10,562 nucleotides of DNA from Campylobacteraceae bacterium (GCA_027066355.1 JAMONW010000102.1:1-10562), one strand, 5' to 3'; positions 1 through 6,152 are shown, counted from the first letter of the stretch. Made by a program: numbers and translations. The notes: a model not told the origin generated them from the letters alone.

Positions 1-133
1 TGAAAATAAACAAAGTCAAATAAACCCTTCACAAGAGAGCTTTAAACCAAAACTAAATCTAAGTGGCAATAGTGGGTGTGAACTTAGCTACCAAGAAACT
101 AGTTGTGAAGATGATAGTAAAGCTTCAAAATAG
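1..133 (+). CDS. 3' end of an unrecognised protein gene (partial)
   Basis: An open frame enters from the left edge and runs from base 2 to a TAG stop at 131–133, giving the last 43 residues of a protein. The tail is polar, rich in Ser, Gln, Asn, Asp and Lys, and has two cysteines; it looks like a flexible C-terminus rather than a folded domain. I do not recognise the family, and no function can be given. The gene converges on the minus-strand protease gene, and an inverted repeat between them could serve as a terminator. The frame is short enough that it could be chance, but no other plus frame looks better. Confidence 0.45.
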   Translation, partial: ENKQSQINPSQESFKPKLNLSGNSGCELSYQETSCEDDSKASK

Positions 134-148
134 CTATTTTAATATTTA

Positions 149-206
149 AGAGCAATAGATAAGTATAGATTAAAAATAAAGATATTTTTAATCTAACTTT
201 TGCTCT
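149..206. terminator. Possible bidirectional terminator between convergent genes
   Basis: A perfect 12-bp inverted repeat, AGATTAAAAATA at 167–178 and TATTTTTAATCT at 183–194, has the tetraloop AAGA. A second outer pairing, AGAGCAA at 149–155 with TTGCTCT at 200–206, encloses it. On the plus strand the inner stem is followed within a few bases by TTTT (198–201). The right arm overlaps the stop codon (193–195) of the minus-strand protease gene. Position between two converging genes fits a shared terminator. The stem is almost all A-T and there is no U-tract on the minus-strand side, so it may be efficient only in the plus direction. Confidence 0.5.
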
Positions 207-1266
207 CTATAGACTTTTGGCATCCAAAATTTTCTAATAAATACTCATTACTTTTAGTAGCTTGATTAATAAATTTTATCAAATTATCTTGAATTGCCTT
301 TTTATGCTCTTTTGAGTATATATCAGATATATGAATACGATAAGATAGAAAAATTTTATTCTCATAAATGCCAAAAATAAAGGGTTTATAAGGATTTGAG
401 CTTAAATATCTTAATAACTCTTCTAAATTCTTTTTTGGCATATTATTTAGTGGAGAAGTTGCAAATAAAAAATCATCATTTGAAGATATAAATATTCTAA
501 TTAAAGCACTCCCTTGATGAAACTCCCAAAACTCTCTACCAGCTCTAAATAAAACTAAATCTCTATTAAAATACTCTAACGCCTCTTCTACAAACTCTGT
601 TATATACGACTTTTGATTCTCTTGAAATGCAGATTTTTCTATAGCGTTTCCACAATTTTGGCAAAAAGAGCTTTTCTCTTCTATATAATTATCACAAGAG
701 TTGCACTTAACCCTATATTTGCTATCTTTAAATTTATAATCATTTAACTCTTTTATCAAATCACAAAAGCGTATGCCAAAACCAACATTATCTGCATTTG
801 TAAATTTTGAAGTAGTTACTCCAACTAAATATCCATTCTCATCAATCATAGGACCACCAGAATTACCAGGATTAACTGCGGCATCTGTTTGAATATAGTA
901 TCTATTCCCCATAGGTTGCTTTGCAGAAGATATAATTCCCTCAGTAGTAGTAAATGGCATACCAAAAGGATAACCATTTATAAAAATCTTTTGCATATCT
1001 TTTATACTTAAATTTTTATCTAGTTTAATTTTGCTTTCTATATTGTAAAGTTCTAAAGCATCTAAAAATGCCAAATCTGCTTCGGGATTTACCATTACAA
1101 CATTTGCAACAAATTTGTCTTTATTTATATCTTCAATAGCAACCTTTTTACTACCTTGAACTACATGATAATTTGTTATAATTAAATTTGACCCCTCAAC
1201 TTTAAAGCCTGTGCCTGTGCCACTTGATGTTATAATTTTGTAAATATAGTTTTTATAATTTATCAT
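193..1266 (-). CDS. Trypsin/HtrA-like serine protease with zinc ribbon and YbjN-like C-terminal domain
   Basis: 357 residues in three parts. Residues 1–175 form a chymotrypsin-fold protease of the HtrA type: catalytic His34 in TNYHVV, Asp64 in NPEADLAFL and Ser136 in GNSGGP, with the oxyanion-side NPGNSGG context intact, so it should be active. Residues 186–207 form a zinc ribbon, C188-x2-C191-x10-C202-x2-C205. Residues about 220–348 resemble the YbjN/type III secretion chaperone fold: strands, a helix LEELLRYLSSN, a strand ending in SYR, then a long C-terminal helix. Unlike DegP/DegQ there is no signal peptide (start MINYKNYIYK) and no PDZ domain, so I infer a cytoplasmic location. The start codon overlaps the stop of the upstream gene (ATGA at 1263–1266), with AAGG at 1276–1279 as ribosome site. 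Protease assignment is firm; substrate and role are unknown. Confidence 0.85.
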   Translation of the reverse strand: MINYKNYIYKIITSSGTGTGFKVEGSNLIITNYHVVQGSKKVAIEDINKDKFVANVVMVNPEADLAFLDALELYNIESKIKLDKNLSIKDMQKIFINGYPFGMPFTTTEGIISSAKQPMGNRYYIQTDAAVNPGNSGGPMIDENGYLVGVTTSKFTNADNVGFGIRFCDLIKELNDYKFKDSKYRVKCNSCDNYIEEKSSFCQNCGNAIEKSAFQENQKSYITEFVEEALEYFNRDLVLFRAGREFWEFHQGSALIRIFISSNDDFLFATSPLNNMPKKNLEELLRYLSSNPYKPFIFGIYENKIFLSYRIHISDIYSKEHKKAIQDNLIKFINQATKSNEYLLENFGCQKSIESKS

Positions 1267-2495
1267 CTACTTAAACCTTGAAATATTGATAATGCAATAA
1301 CAGCAATAAAAATAGCTAAAGAAAAGGCATATAGATAGTTCCAACTCTTTTGGAAAAATACTCCTAAAAAACTACTATTTAACTCTTTGTTATAGAGTTT
1401 GTTAAATAATTTAATTAATTTTGAAGATGCCTCTTTGGGCTTTTTCCCAGATATTTTAACTAAACAGTTCTCTATCTCTCTTTTATAAACACTACTTAAG
1501 TTATAGTTGTAAATAAGCTTCAAAAAAACGGTTTGAAGGTAATAAGATATTGCAAAGTAATTAGCATCTTTTTCATATTTTTGAAGAGTTTCTATGCTCT
1601 TTTCAAGCCTATCTTTTATAATATCTTCAGAACTAAAAAATAGCATAGATGTAAATAACTCAGTATGATATAAATTTGATAAAAGCTCCTCTTTTGATAA
1701 ATTGGCTATTTCATCTATTTGCTCTTTAGCTTTTAATATTCTATAATCAAAATCTAAATCGCCATCATACATTACTCTAATACTCTTAATTATATCATAT
1801 TGTAAATATCCATTTAAGTATGGCATATTAGATAACTTAAGTAGAGAAATTACTCCAATATCCCAGCAATATGCATCCTTTTGTTTCTCTTTAAAGTATA
1901 ATGAGTAATCTTTATACTCTTTTATAACTCTTTTTATTTCTCTATATACCTCTTCTTGCTCTTTTTGAGTTAAATGCTTTACTTTTGGCTCTTTAAGAAA
2001 TTTTGCATTATATTTTTTTATAAATTCATTAGCATACTCATCTGCTAAAAAAGTAACATCTTTTATTAAATTATAAATTTTAATTGGCTTACATAGATCT
2101 AAAGGCGCACTATATGATATCTCTAACTTATCTTCATTTAACTCAATATAAGCTAAATCAAAATATGAAAAATTAACCTCTTCTACTCTTCTTAGTAATG
2201 CTACTACATTGGTATTTTTATCTATCTTTAAAAAAGGAATATATAGTCTAAATTCACTATTTGTTATATCTATATTAATCTCTATAGAAGCATGCATTTG
2301 AGATATTTTTATATCATCTTTTTTATCTATTTTTTTTAAAATATCTCTATTTATATAGTTAATAACAGCAATAATAGCCTCTTTATACTCTTTGTTATCA
2401 AATTTCTCTTCTGCTATTTCCCAAAATTTTTCACTAATTACAGGCTCTTTTATACTTGCTAATGGTTTTTTATAAATTGGTAAAAATTCACTCAT
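1263..2495 (-). CDS. Tail-anchored protein with YbjN/type III-chaperone-like N-terminal domain
   Basis: 410 residues, not a family I can name with certainty. Residues about 66–165 have the pattern of the domain at the C-terminus of the neighbouring protease: strands (EFRLYIPFL), a helix VVALLRRVEEVN, a strand pair ending in EISYSA, then a helix containing ADEYANEFI. Residues 170–370 are mostly charged helix, possibly helical-repeat in nature. Residues 385–406 are a single hydrophobic segment (YLYAFSLAIFIAVIALSIF) followed by only a few residues. There is no N-terminal signal, so the protein is probably tail-anchored with the bulk in the cytoplasm. It is first in a two-gene operon and overlaps the protease start by 4 bases, implying coupled translation. 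The ribosome site is weak: GAGG at 2510–2513 lies 14 bases before ATG. A membrane adaptor, inhibitor or substrate of the protease is an inference. Confidence 0.7.
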   Translation of the reverse strand: MSEFLPIYKKPLASIKEPVISEKFWEIAEEKFDNKEYKEAIIAVINYINRDILKKIDKKDDIKISQMHASIEINIDITNSEFRLYIPFLKIDKNTNVVALLRRVEEVNFSYFDLAYIELNEDKLEISYSAPLDLCKPIKIYNLIKDVTFLADEYANEFIKKYNAKFLKEPKVKHLTQKEQEEVYREIKRVIKEYKDYSLYFKEKQKDAYCWDIGVISLLKLSNMPYLNGYLQYDIIKSIRVMYDGDLDFDYRILKAKEQIDEIANLSKEELLSNLYHTELFTSMLFFSSEDIIKDRLEKSIETLQKYEKDANYFAISYYLQTVFLKLIYNYNLSSVYKREIENCLVKISGKKPKEASSKLIKLFNKLYNKELNSSFLGVFFQKSWNYLYAFSLAIFIAVIALSIFQGLSR

Positions 2496-2526
2496 ACTTA
2501 AAGTTTAAACCTCAATTTTTTAATTT

Positions 2527-2532
2527 ATTATA
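2527..2532 (-). promoter_or_regulatory. Promoter -10 box for the protease operon
   Basis: On the minus strand the bases read CGG-TATAAT-AAATT, a perfect -10 hexamer 31 bases before the start codon of the first operon gene. No clear -35 hexamer is seen, which is usual for sigma-70 promoters of Campylobacterota; the upstream stretch is instead A/T-rich. The leader would be only about 25 bases. Confidence 0.55.
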
Positions 2533-2724
2533 CCGTAATAAAATAATAAAGATTAAAATATACTCTATTTTTGGAGTAAGCTAAATTTTATTTTCTATTA
2601 GAATTAAGATATTTCAACTCTCTTTAAAGAGTATAAAAGTATGATTTTATCACTTGGCAAAGAGAAAAAAAGAGTTTTTTCAAAAAAAGTAATTAGTTTA
2701 ATAATTATTTAAGGTTCAAGTGAA

Positions 2725-2730
2725 TATAAT
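2725..2730 (+). promoter_or_regulatory. Promoter -10 box for the tRNA cluster
   Basis: TATAAT within GTGAATATAATTGCAC, 39 bases before the 5' end of tRNA-Thr(TGT). Upstream bases 2660–2715 carry phased A and T runs rather than a -35 hexamer, as often seen in Campylobacterota. It would drive the Thr–Tyr–Gly cluster and perhaps read on to the second Thr gene and tuf. Confidence 0.6.
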
Positions 2731-2769
2731 TGCACTCACATTTTAAATGTGGCAATTATTTTAATAGTT

Positions 2770-2846
2770 GCTGGTGTAGCTCAGTTGGCTAGAGCAGCTG
2801 ATTTGTAATCAGCAGGTCGCGGGTTCGAGTCCCATCACCAGCTCCA
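2770..2846 (+). tRNA. tRNA-Thr (anticodon TGT)
   Basis: Full cloverleaf with acceptor GCTGGTG pairing with CACCAGC (2836–2842), discriminator T and an encoded CCA at 2844–2846. The anticodon loop TTTGTAA sits between GCTGA and TCAGC, giving anticodon TGT, which reads ACA and wobble ACN codons. The T-arm GGGTTCGAGTCCC is canonical. It is first of the cluster, the same position as thrU upstream of E. coli tufB. Confidence 0.96.
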
Positions 2847-2880
2847 TATTTTATCAGTGTTTGACCAGTAAAAGATATTG

Positions 2881-2966
<86 letters not shown>

Positions 2967-2977
2967 CTATCAAAACT

Positions 2978-3054
2978 GCGGGTGTAGCTCAGCTGGCTAG
3001 AGCCCTTGCCTTCCAAGCAAGTTGTCGCCGGTTCGAATCCGGTCACCCGCTCCA
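2978..3054 (+). tRNA. tRNA-Gly (anticodon TCC)
   Basis: Acceptor GCGGGTG pairs with CACCCGC (3044–3050), discriminator T, encoded CCA at 3052–3054. The anticodon loop CTTCCAA between CTTGC and GCAAG gives TCC, reading GGA/GGG. It is the third gene of the cluster. A 5-bp alternative pairing of its 3' end (GCTCC 3049–3053) with GGAGC (3062–3066) is visible just downstream. Confidence 0.95.
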
Positions 3055-3194
3055 TAAACTGGGAGCTGAGTTTTACTTACTATATTTGTTATTTAGTATA
3101 GCAACTACTCAATCCTAAACTAGTCAATCACTATATATTAATATTTATACTTTTATACTATTTTATTTATATAGTATTAAATTGTAAATATTTT
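3055..3194 (+). other. AT-rich spacer between tRNA-Gly and tRNA-Thr(GGT)
   Basis: A 140-base stretch with no coding potential, made of TAT/ATA-rich sequence after the first 20 bases. It starts with GGGAGC, which can pair with the tRNA-Gly 3' end, followed by TTTT at 3071–3074, a weak terminator-like arrangement. It ends with TATAGT at 3170–3175, 19 bases before the next tRNA, a possible -10 box. The spacer may therefore split the tRNA cluster into two transcription units; neither site is strong. Confidence 0.4.
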
Positions 3195-3269
3195 GCCCAG
3201 ATAGCTCAGGGGCAGAGCACTTCCTTGGTAAGGAAGAGGTCGGCGGTTCAAATCCGCTTCTGGGCTCCA
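3195..3269 (+). tRNA. tRNA-Thr (anticodon GGT)
   Basis: Acceptor GCCCAGA pairs with TCTGGGC (3259–3265), discriminator T, encoded CCA at 3267–3269. The anticodon loop TTGGTAA between CTTCC and GGAAG gives GGT, reading ACC/ACT. With tRNA-Thr(TGT) it covers threonine codons. It corresponds in position to thrT, which directly precedes tufB in E. coli. Confidence 0.96.
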
Positions 3270-3281
3270 GAGTTATGGCGT

Positions 3282-3323
3282 GATGGACAGGAGTTTAACT
3301 TAAGAGTTAAAGTCTTGTCCATC
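3282..3323 (+). other. Long hairpin between tRNA-Thr and tuf
   Basis: Two 19-base arms at 3282–3300 and 3305–3323 pair with one G-U and one G-G mismatch and the four-base loop TAAG; the outer eight pairs are GATGGACA with TGTCCATC. No T-run follows directly (TGCTTTGGGCATTTT), so it is not a standard intrinsic terminator. It starts 13 bases after the tRNA CCA end. It may be a processing (RNase III-type) site or a partial terminator separating tRNA from tuf mRNA. Confidence 0.55.
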
Positions 3324-3373
3324 TGCTTTGGGCATTTTGTCTAATATTAGAGGTTCCCTTAAGTATTTTAAGG

Positions 3374-3379
3374 TATAAT
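3374..3379 (+). promoter_or_regulatory. tuf promoter -10 box with adjoining inverted repeat
   Basis: TATAAT sits in TTAAGGTATAATGCC, 35 bases before the tuf AUG, with the start of transcription expected near 3386. The 17 bases immediately upstream (3357–3373) are an inverted repeat, CCTTAA-gtatt-TTAAGG, touching the -10 box. No -35 hexamer is recognisable. The repeat lies where a regulator dimer or an RNA polymerase contact would sit. Confidence 0.65.
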
Positions 3380-3414
3380 GCCACCCGTAATTTAAAACAA
3401 GCTAGGAGAAACAA

Positions 3415-4623
3415 ATGGCTAAAGAAAAATTTGAACGTACCAAACCACACGTAAATATCGGTACAATCGGTCACGTTGACCATGGTAAAACAACATTAAC
3501 TGCAGCAATTACTGCTGTTCTTGCAACTAAAAATGAATCTGCATTTATGGATTATGATCAAATCGATAATGCTCCTGAAGAGAGAGAAAGAGGTATTACA
3601 ATTGCTACTTCTCACGTTGAGTATGAAACAGATACAAAACACTATGCTCACGTTGACTGTCCAGGACACGCAGACTATGTTAAAAATATGATTACTGGTG
3701 CTGCTCAAATGGATGGTGCTATCTTAGTTATTGCAGCAACTGATGGTCCTATGGCGCAAACTAGAGAGCATATTCTTTTATCTCGCCAAGTTGGTGTTCC
3801 ATACATCGTTGTATTCTTAAATAAAGAAGATCAACTAGATGATGAAGATAAAGAAGAGATGCTAGAATTAGTTGAAATGGAAGTTAGAGAACTTCTTTCT
3901 GAGTATGATTTCCCAGGTGATGATACTCCAATTGTAGCTGGTTCTGCATTCCAAGCATTAGAAGAAGCTAAAAAAGGTGAATTAGGACCATGGTCTGAAA
4001 AAATCTTAAAACTTATGGAAGAGGTTGATACATATATCCCAACTCCAGAGAGAGATACAGATAAAGATTTCCTAATGCCAATTGAAGATATCTTCTCTAT
4101 TCAAGGAAGAGGAACAGTTGTTACTGGTAAAATTGAAAGAGGTAAAATCTGCGTTGGTGAAGAGGTAGAAATAGTAGGTATTAGAGATACTCAAAAAACT
4201 ACTGTAACTGGTGTAGAGATGTTTAGAAAAGAGATGGATTGTGGTGAAGCTGGTGATAACGCTGGTGTATTACTTAGAGGAACAGCTAAAGAAGATGTTC
4301 AAAGAGGTATGGTTCTTTGTAAGCCAGGTTCAATCACTCCTCATACTAAGTTTGAAGCAGAAGTTTATGTTTTAACTAAAGAAGAGGGTGGAAGACACAC
4401 TCCATTCTTTAACAACTATAGACCACAATTCTATGTAAGAACAACAGATGTTACTGGTTCTGTAACTCTACCAGAGGGAACAGAAATGGTTATGCCAGGT
4501 GATAATGTTAAAATTAATGTTGAATTAATTAACCCAATTGCACTAGAAGATGGAACAAGATTCGCTATCCGTGAAGGTGGTAGAACTGTTGGTGCGGGTG
4601 TTGTAACTAAAATCATTGAATAA
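3415..4623 (+). CDS. tuf: Translation elongation factor Tu
   Basis: EF-Tu delivers aminoacyl-tRNA to the ribosomal A site as a GTP complex. The 402-residue product is full length. The G domain shows GHVDHGKT (19–26, P-loop), the switch I segment RGITIATSH (59–67), DCPGH (81–85, switch II) and NKED (136–139); the G5 motif reads SAF (177–179) rather than SAL. Domains II and III follow from about residue 213, with GRGTVVTG (231–238) and GGRHTPFF near 325–332, ending in [17 protein letters not shown] at 3404–3408, six bases before ATG, is a strong ribosome site. It follows the Thr/Tyr/Gly/Thr tRNA genes and precedes rpmG, the usual Campylobacterota order. The codon choice is more regular than in the minus-strand operon, as expected for a very highly expressed gene. 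Confidence 0.98.
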   Translation: MAKEKFERTKPHVNIGTIGHVDHGKTTLTAAITAVLATKNESAFMDYDQIDNAPEERERGITIATSHVEYETDTKHYAHVDCPGHADYVKNMITGAAQMDGAILVIAATDGPMAQTREHILLSRQVGVPYIVVFLNKEDQLDDEDKEEMLELVEMEVRELLSEYDFPGDDTPIVAGSAFQALEEAKKGELGPWSEKILKLMEEVDTYIPTPERDTDKDFLMPIEDIFSIQGRGTVVTGKIERGKICVGEEVEIVGIRDTQKTTVTGVEMFRKEMDCGEAGDNAGVLLRGTAKEDVQRGMVLCKPGSITPHTKFEAEVYVLTKEEGGRHTPFFNNYRPQFYVRTTDVTGSVTLPEGTEMVMPGDNVKINVELINPIALEDGTRFAIREGGRTVGAGVVTKIIE

Positions 4624-4629
4624 TTTTAA

Positions 4630-4646
4630 GTAGCACTTTGTGCTAC
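4630..4646 (+). other. Perfect hairpin between tuf and rpmG
   Basis: GTAGCAC (4630–4636) pairs perfectly with GTGCTAC (4640–4646) around a TTT loop, six bases after the tuf stop codon. There is no following T-run, so read-through into rpmG is expected. It could protect the tuf mRNA 3' end or lower downstream transcription relative to tuf. Confidence 0.5.
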
Positions 4647-4665
4647 ATCATATATTGGAGATAAG

Positions 4666-4818
4666 ATGAGAGAAACAGTTCATCTAGGTTGTGAAGAGTG
4701 CACAAGAAGAAACTATCACACAACTAAGAATAAAAGAAACACTACAGAAAAACTTGAATTAAAAAAGTATTGTAAGTGGTGTAAAAAACATACTGTTCAT
4801 AAAGAGATGAAGCTTTAA
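4666..4818 (+). CDS. rpmG: 50S ribosomal protein L33, zinc-binding form
   Basis: A 50-residue basic protein beginning [17 protein letters not shown] and ending [11 protein letters not shown]. Four cysteines in two pairs, C9-x2-C12 and C36-x2-C39, form the zinc ribbon of the C+ type of L33. Length and the [18 protein letters not shown] stretch match the family. GGAG at 4657–4660 lies five bases before ATG. Its place between tuf and tRNA-Trp/secE is the standard one in Campylobacterota. L33 sits at the E-site side of the large subunit. Because zinc-free L33 paralogues exist in many bacteria, this C+ copy may be the zinc-replete form; whether a second copy exists cannot be seen here. Confidence 0.96.
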   Translation: MRETVHLGCEECTRRNYHTTKNKRNTTEKLELKKYCKWCKKHTVHKEMKL

Positions 4819-4821
4819 GCT

Positions 4822-4844
4822 TATATTCTTTATGAATATATTTT
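4822..4844 (+). other. Weak AT hairpin with T-run before tRNA-Trp
   Basis: TATATTC (4822–4828) can pair with GAATATA (4834–4840), followed directly by TTTT (4841–4844) and then the first base of tRNA-Trp. The shape is terminator-like, but only one of seven pairs is G-C, so it is unlikely to stop transcription efficiently. A role in 5' processing of the tRNA is equally possible. Confidence 0.25.
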
Positions 4845-4920
4845 AGGCCAATAGCTCAGTTGGTAGAGCACTGGTCTCCAAAACCAGGTGTCGGGGGTTC
4901 GAGTCCCTCTTGGCCTGCCA
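4845..4920 (+). tRNA. tRNA-Trp (anticodon CCA)
   Basis: Acceptor AGGCCAA pairs with TTGGCCT (4910–4916), discriminator G, encoded CCA at 4918–4920. The anticodon loop CTCCAAA between CTGGT and ACCAG gives CCA, reading UGG. It lies between rpmG and secE, inside the protein operon, and its 3' end is only 14 bases before the secE start codon. Confidence 0.97.
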
Positions 4921-4934
4921 TAAAAGGTAAAAAA

Positions 4935-5120
4935 ATGAGCAAAGTTATAAATTTTATCAAAAGTTCGAGAATTGAGTTAGATAAAGTTATTTTTCCAACA
5001 AAAGTTCAAGTTAAACAAGCTTTTATTGCTGTTGTAATTGTTGTTGCAGTAATTGCTGCATATTTAGCATTAGTAGATGCGCTAATGTCTGTAGTTGTTA
5101 AAAACTCTTTAGGGGCATAA
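4935..5120 (+). CDS. secE: Preprotein translocase subunit SecE
   Basis: A 61-residue protein, the short one-helix form of SecE. It clamps SecY in the inner-membrane SecYEG channel. The N-terminal amphipathic part contains SSRIELDKVIFPTK (10–23), matching the conserved (E)L-KV-(W/F)P motif that contacts SecY; residues about 28–50 form one membrane helix (FIAVVIVVAVIAAYLALVDAL). ATG at 4935 is chosen because AAGG (4924–4927) lies seven bases upstream; an in-frame extension to 4860 would lie inside tRNA-Trp and is not real. The stop (5118–5120) is three bases before nusG, so the two are translated together. Confidence 0.96.
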   Translation: MSKVINFIKSSRIELDKVIFPTKVQVKQAFIAVVIVVAVIAAYLALVDALMSVVVKNSLGA

Positions 5121-5123
5121 TTT

Positions 5124-5654
5124 ATGGCACATCAATGGTATGCAATTCAAACCTATGCAGGTAGTGAAAGAGCAGTTAAAAGAGCAATTGAACAGATGGC
5201 TATTGACTATAACTTAGAAGATAGAATTGAACAAATTGTTGTTCCAACTGAAGAGGTTATAGAAGTAAAAAATGGTGAAAAAAAGATAACTGAGCGTTCA
5301 CTTTACTCAGGTTATGTATTTGCACATATAGATTTAGATACTTCACTTTGGCATAAGATTCAATCATTGCCCAAAGTATCTAGATTTATAGGTGAACAAA
5401 AGACACCTACTCCTCTAAACCAATCAGATATTGATGTTATTTTAGAGAAAATGGAGCATAAAGCTCCTCCTCGTCCAAAAATTGATTTTGAAAAAGGTGA
5501 AAGTGTTCGTATTATAGAAGGACCTTTTGCTAACTTTACTGGCATTGTCGAAGAGTATGATTTAGATCATGGCAAGTTAAAGTTAAATGTATCAATTTTT
5601 GGTAGAAATACACCAGTAGAAATTCTCTATTCACAAGTAGAGAAAATTATCTAA
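5124..5654 (+). CDS. nusG: Transcription termination/antitermination factor NusG
   Basis: 176 residues with the two NusG domains. The NGN domain (about 1–110) begins MAHQWYAIQTYAGSERAVKRAI and contains SLYSGYVFAHI (59–69), the strand that docks on the RNA polymerase clamp. The KOW domain (about 122–176) contains FEKGESVRIIEGPFANFTG, which contacts Rho or ribosomal protein S10 in well-studied species. AGGGG at 5111–5115, inside the end of secE, is the ribosome site, eight bases before ATG. The secE–nusG pairing is nearly universal in bacteria. A truncation is not seen; length is typical. Confidence 0.98.
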   Translation: MAHQWYAIQTYAGSERAVKRAIEQMAIDYNLEDRIEQIVVPTEEVIEVKNGEKKITERSLYSGYVFAHIDLDTSLWHKIQSLPKVSRFIGEQKTPTPLNQSDIDVILEKMEHKAPPRPKIDFEKGESVRIIEGPFANFTGIVEEYDLDHGKLKLNVSIFGRNTPVEILYSQVEKII

Positions 5655-5675
5655 ATTTAATAAAAGGAAAATGAA

Positions 5676-6101
5676 ATGGCTAAAAAAGTAGCTGAAAAAT
5701 TTAAGCTAATGATTCCAGCAGCTCAAGCAAATCCATCACCACCAGTAGGTCCAGCACTTGGACAAAGAGGTGTTAATATTATGGAGTTTTGTAAGGCTTT
5801 TAATGAAAAAACAAAAGATAAAGCAGGATTTAAAATTCCTGTTGAGATTACAGTTTACACAGATAGAAGTTTCACATTTGTAACTAAGCAACCACCAGCA
5901 ACTGATTTAATTATGAAAGAAGCTGGTATTAAAAAAGGTAGTGATAATCCACTATTAAATAAAGTTGCTAAATTAACAAAAGAGCAAATTTTAAAAATTG
6001 TTGATTTAAAAATTGAAGACCTAAATACTAACGACAGAGAACAAGCAGCAAAAATTATTGAAGGCTCTTGTAGAAGTATGGGTATTGAGGTAGAAGGTTA
6101 A
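5676..6101 (+). CDS. rplK: 50S ribosomal protein L11
   Basis: 141 residues, the usual length. The N-terminal domain (1–70) contains the proline-rich [19 protein letters not shown] segment (about 20–38), which with 23S rRNA forms the GTPase-centre site where thiostrepton binds and which stringent factor RelA senses. The C-terminal domain (about 75–141) binds the rRNA and ends [19 protein letters not shown] at 5662–5668 lies seven bases before ATG. It follows nusG by 21 bases and leads the L11–L1 pair. An earlier ATG at 5671 is out of frame and quickly stopped. Confidence 0.98.
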   Translation: MAKKVAEKFKLMIPAAQANPSPPVGPALGQRGVNIMEFCKAFNEKTKDKAGFKIPVEITVYTDRSFTFVTKQPPATDLIMKEAGIKKGSDNPLLNKVAKLTKEQILKIVDLKIEDLNTNDREQAAKIIEGSCRSMGIEVEG

Positions 6102-6152
6102 TCCTAACCACGGATTTAAAACAGTGGGAGCAAATATAACGCGGAGATAAAA
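6102..6152 (+). promoter_or_regulatory. rplK–rplA spacer with possible L1-binding stem
   Basis: CCAC (6108–6111) pairs with GTGG (6124–6127); TC (6102–6103) with GA (6128–6129) can extend the stem past an asymmetric CTAA bulge. L1 is known to repress its own operon by binding an mRNA stem with an asymmetric loop that mimics its 23S rRNA site. The GTGGGAG stretch just before the rplA ribosome site (CGGAG 6142–6146) would suit this, but I cannot confirm the match to the rRNA motif. Confidence 0.35.

Noticed and set aside
2664..2681. GAAAAAA/TTTTTTC stem upstream of the tRNA cluster
   Set aside because: It is an A-run beside a T-run in very AT-rich DNA; as part of phased A-tracts it more likely bends promoter DNA than forms a terminator.
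2641..2715. Small plus-strand frame of 23 codons before the tRNA promoter
   Set aside because: It is low-complexity (Lys and Ile runs), has only a weak ribosome site and no promoter; chance is the simpler explanation.
3496..3708. Minus-strand frame opposite tuf, with others opposite tuf, nusG and rplA
   Set aside because: They are antisense shadows of strongly conserved genes, with no ribosome site or recognisable domain.
4860..4934. In-frame N-terminal extension of secE
   Set aside because: The extension lies within tRNA-Trp; the ATG at 4935 has its own ribosome site and gives the normal SecE N-terminus.
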